The notes below the pieces were generated by a model that worked only from the letters and a program-made list of their open reading frames with translations, was not told the origin of the DNA and ran no database searches. A stretch of DNA of 64,000 nt from Calorimonas adulescens (GTDB lineage Bacteria > Bacillota > Thermoanaerobacteria > Thermoanaerobacterales > UBA4877): positions 62,001 through 126,000 of the forward strand of contig NZ_VTPS01000005.1 in assembly GCF_008274215.1 (NCBI RefSeq), read 5' to 3'. Shown here in pieces: positions 62,528 through 64,000 of the stretch (positions within the stretch are counted from its first letter, which is position 1; each line of letters begins with the position of its first letter). A program made the position numbers and the translations under genes.

Positions 62528-62754
62528 TACCTGTGTCTTTGTCCCAGTTCCTTATTTCATAGTTTGCTACATTCCATAGTTTCGATTAAATTGAAGAGGA
62601 TTCCCGCCAGATTATCCTAAAAAGTTTAACGAGTTTTCATTGAGAAAATTGTTTCTCATTCTGTGCTTTTTATATTATTTCTACACAAGCCACGAAATCC
62701 CTTCTTTTCACGTTATGGTATGGACATCAATGCCCTATTTACACTGTCATAAAA

Positions 62755-62818
62755 TGCAAAAATAACAGGCAAGTTGTAAAATAAAATGTCTTACAGTATT
62801 TTATTTTACAACTTGCCT
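62755..62818 (-). terminator. Perfect 21-bp hairpin, terminator of the nitroreductase
   Basis: The arms 62767-62787 and 62798-62818 are perfectly complementary (21 bp, starting AGGCAAGTTGTAAAAT) with a 10-nt loop; on the minus strand GTTATTTTT follows. It starts 5 bp after the nitroreductase stop. The gap 62528-62754 shows nothing else. Confidence 0.8.
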
Positions 62819-62822
62819 ATCA

Positions 62823-63377
62823 TTAATTAATGATTTTTACCACACCGTCTTTTCTGGGTGAACGTTGTATCGGTTCTGCCGCCTTGTATCCAAACACAGC
62901 GGCAGCATATGGAATGTATTCGTCAGGTACTCCCCACTCTTTCTTTAATGCTTTCCCCTCCTCAGAGGTAAACAAGTCTTTAACTACCGCATGCACCCAG
63001 TTTGACCCTATTCCTAAAGATGTAGCAGCAATCATCATATTGCCCATAGCAAGCGTACAATCATAGATTGTTGTAAACATATCATCCTGGCCGAAAACAA
63101 CAATAAGTGTTGGCGCTGTTTCAAGAGGATTAGGTCTCTTTTGCCCTGGTGGAGGAGCAGGCATGTTTTTGGGTCTATTTCTTTGTAAAATTTCATTTAT
63201 CTTCAATAGCACATCTTTGTTTTGTATTACGACAAAAAGCCAAGGCTGCCTGTTCATACCAGATGGAGCATACCTACCCGCCAAAAGAATCATTTCCAAT
63301 TCTTCAGCTTTTATTTGCTCGGGCTTATATTCTTTTATGCTCCTTCTGCTCAAGATTGATTTGATTGTTTCATTCAT
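62823..63377 (-). CDS. Nitroreductase-family protein
   Basis: 184 residues: ILSRRSIKEYKPEQI, LAGRYAPSGMNRQPWLFVVI near the N-terminus, TLAMGNMMIAATSLGIGSNWVH near the C-terminus. A PAPPPGQKRPN loop between them is unusual. FMN-dependent reductase, substrate unknown. Single gene; AGGAGGTATAG precedes the ATG. Confidence 0.9.
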   Translation of the reverse strand: MNETIKSILSRRSIKEYKPEQIKAEELEMILLAGRYAPSGMNRQPWLFVVIQNKDVLLKINEILQRNRPKNMPAPPPGQKRPNPLETAPTLIVVFGQDDMFTTIYDCTLAMGNMMIAATSLGIGSNWVHAVVKDLFTSEEGKALKKEWGVPDEYIPYAAAVFGYKAAEPIQRSPRKDGVVKIIN

Positions 63378-63468
63378 AAATTCTATACCTCCTATCCTAT
63401 CTAAATATTGGAATACTTAATGACTTGATGAGCATTATTTTGCAGTTGTCGTATTGACGTAAATCCAT

Positions 63469-63702
63469 CTATGCCGCATCTTCAAATAGGGCTACAGCAT
63501 GTTCAATGACCATTTTTACTACATTGTCTAGTCCTTTCTGGTCTTTAAAGCCCCTTCGGCGCAGCAATCTCTTGACTGTTGCCCGAATAGAAGCTTTGAT
63601 GTTTTCTTTAATCGTCCAATCTACCTGCCCTTCAGTTTTACTCTTTATTATCCTCACCAGCTCCCTGGCAATTTTTTTTGCTTCTTCATCATTTAAAATC
63701 AC
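63469..63702 (-). pseudogene. C-terminal remnant of a type I restriction HsdR subunit
   Basis: 77 residues: DEEAKKIARELVRIIKSKTE, VDWTIKENIKASIRATVKRL, LRRRGF. This is the C-terminal (DUF3387) end of HsdR, normally at the tail of a protein of about 1000 residues. Only this piece is present, starting at GTG behind AGAG, with unrelated DNA upstream. No hsdM or hsdS nearby. It may still be translated. Confidence 0.7.
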
Positions 63703-63715
63703 CTCTTTTCCCTGA

Positions 63716-63853
63716 CTAACAGTTTTTAAGTATTAATACTATGAATATCACAAATGGCAACACCTTTAAATATTGATGTTTGCTCGCTGGCAAAATAAGA
63801 AACAGTAAAATAGCAGCAAAAAAAGCCAAAGCCCGAAACTCTTTTGCGCTCAT
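63716..63853 (-). CDS. 45-residue two-helix membrane peptide
   Basis: MSAKEFRALAFFAAILLF, LILPASKHQY, LKVLPFVIFIVLILKNC: two hydrophobic helices with a short polar turn. The ATG at 63853 follows AAAGGAA, and a promoter lies at 63913-63941. No family recognised. It ends 13 bp before the HsdR remnant, so both could share a transcript. Confidence 0.55.
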   Translation of the reverse strand: MSAKEFRALAFFAAILLFLILPASKHQYLKVLPFVIFIVLILKNC

Positions 63854-63912
63854 GCAAAGTATTCCTTTCTTCTAGACAAAATATAAACGATCCTTATTAT
63901 CACTTTTACTTT

Positions 63913-63941
63913 ATTATATCATACAAAAAAGTAAACTTTAA
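63913..63941 (-). promoter_or_regulatory. Promoter of the small membrane peptide
   Basis: TTAAAG (63936-63941) and TATAAT (63913-63918), 17 bp apart on the minus strand. Confidence 0.6.
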
Positions 63942-64000
63942 TATTTATAATCATTATTATATTAAATTCTATGTATAAAAAGATCTTTATCTCATTTATA

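Noticed and set aside
62767-62818. Insertion element or MITE based on the perfect 21-bp inverted repeat
   Set aside because: The loop is only 10 nt, it sits 5 bp after a stop codon and is followed by a T run; a terminator explains it.

Overview
The window comes from a Gram-positive, anaerobic, endospore-forming Firmicute, most likely a member of the Clostridia close to the thermophilic Thermoanaerobacterales-type lineages. The grounds are the sporulation genes (spoIID, spoIIQ, spoIIID, a pdaA-type cortex deacetylase, two ger operons), the [FeFe]-hydrogenase maturation operon, strong GGAGG ribosome binding sites, frequent GTG/TTG starts and AT-rich intergenic DNA. Nothing read as a tRNA, rRNA, prophage, intact insertion sequence or CRISPR array. 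The species is not identified.

Layout. 1-2.3 kb: end of a nucleoside kinase, a DMT exporter, YkuS-like protein and SpoIIID. 2.3-7.6 kb: a mannose-family PTS (IIA, IIB, fused IIC-IID) behind a sigma-54 promoter and its LevR-type activator. 7.9-9.8 kb: spoIID-spoIIQ. 9.9-10.6 kb: FMN riboswitch and ribU. 10.7-12.6 kb: GntR(YtrA)/ABC exporter operon. 13-19 kb: rRNA methyltransferase, nitroreductase, FakB/FakA/Gls24 cluster and an amidohydrolase. 19.4-25 kb: asparaginase, glutamine amidotransferase-like hydrolase, prfB (programmed +1 frameshift) and secA. 25.6-28.5 kb: larE-larB-larC (nickel-pincer cofactor) preceded by a 41-codon CbiM-like ORF. 28.5-30.2 kb: DUF3842, a niacin ECF S-component with a NiaR operator, and niaR. 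30.2-33.5 kb: DUF5317, an HD-GYP phosphodiesterase, an inverted-repeat element holding a 28-residue ORF, and hpf. 33.6-36 kb: a polar amino-acid ABC transporter and a DnaA-box cluster. 36-43 kb: small zinc ribbon, YbhN-like protein, regulators, an ArsA-type ATPase set, PdaA, a split membrane Cas4-like nuclease, a candidate small RNA and a dipeptidase. 43-51 kb: two converging ger operons. 51-56 kb: PlsC, a lipoprotein, MobA, two Gate-domain proteins and a molybdopterin oxidoreductase. 56-60.4 kb: TM1266-hydE-hydG-hydF behind a structured leader. 60.5-64 kb: a short DAHP synthase, a decayed feoB with intact feoC, a nitroreductase and an HsdR remnant.

The most interesting item is the roughly 150-nt leader in front of the hydEGF operon. 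It has a good promoter, two tandem copies of an 18-nt motif, a terminator directly before the first ribosome binding site, and a possible antiterminator; I do not recognise it as a known riboswitch class. Others are a 70-nt candidate small RNA with a C-rich loop (42153-42222), an RBS-masking hairpin between spoIID and spoIIQ, a diverged pair of structured intergenic repeats, a stand-alone CbiM N-terminus with an ATA start beside the nickel-cofactor genes, and several terminators whose loop contains the stop codon of the gene they end.

All functional names rest on reading the sequence and recalling family features. No database search, folding program or promoter scorer was run.
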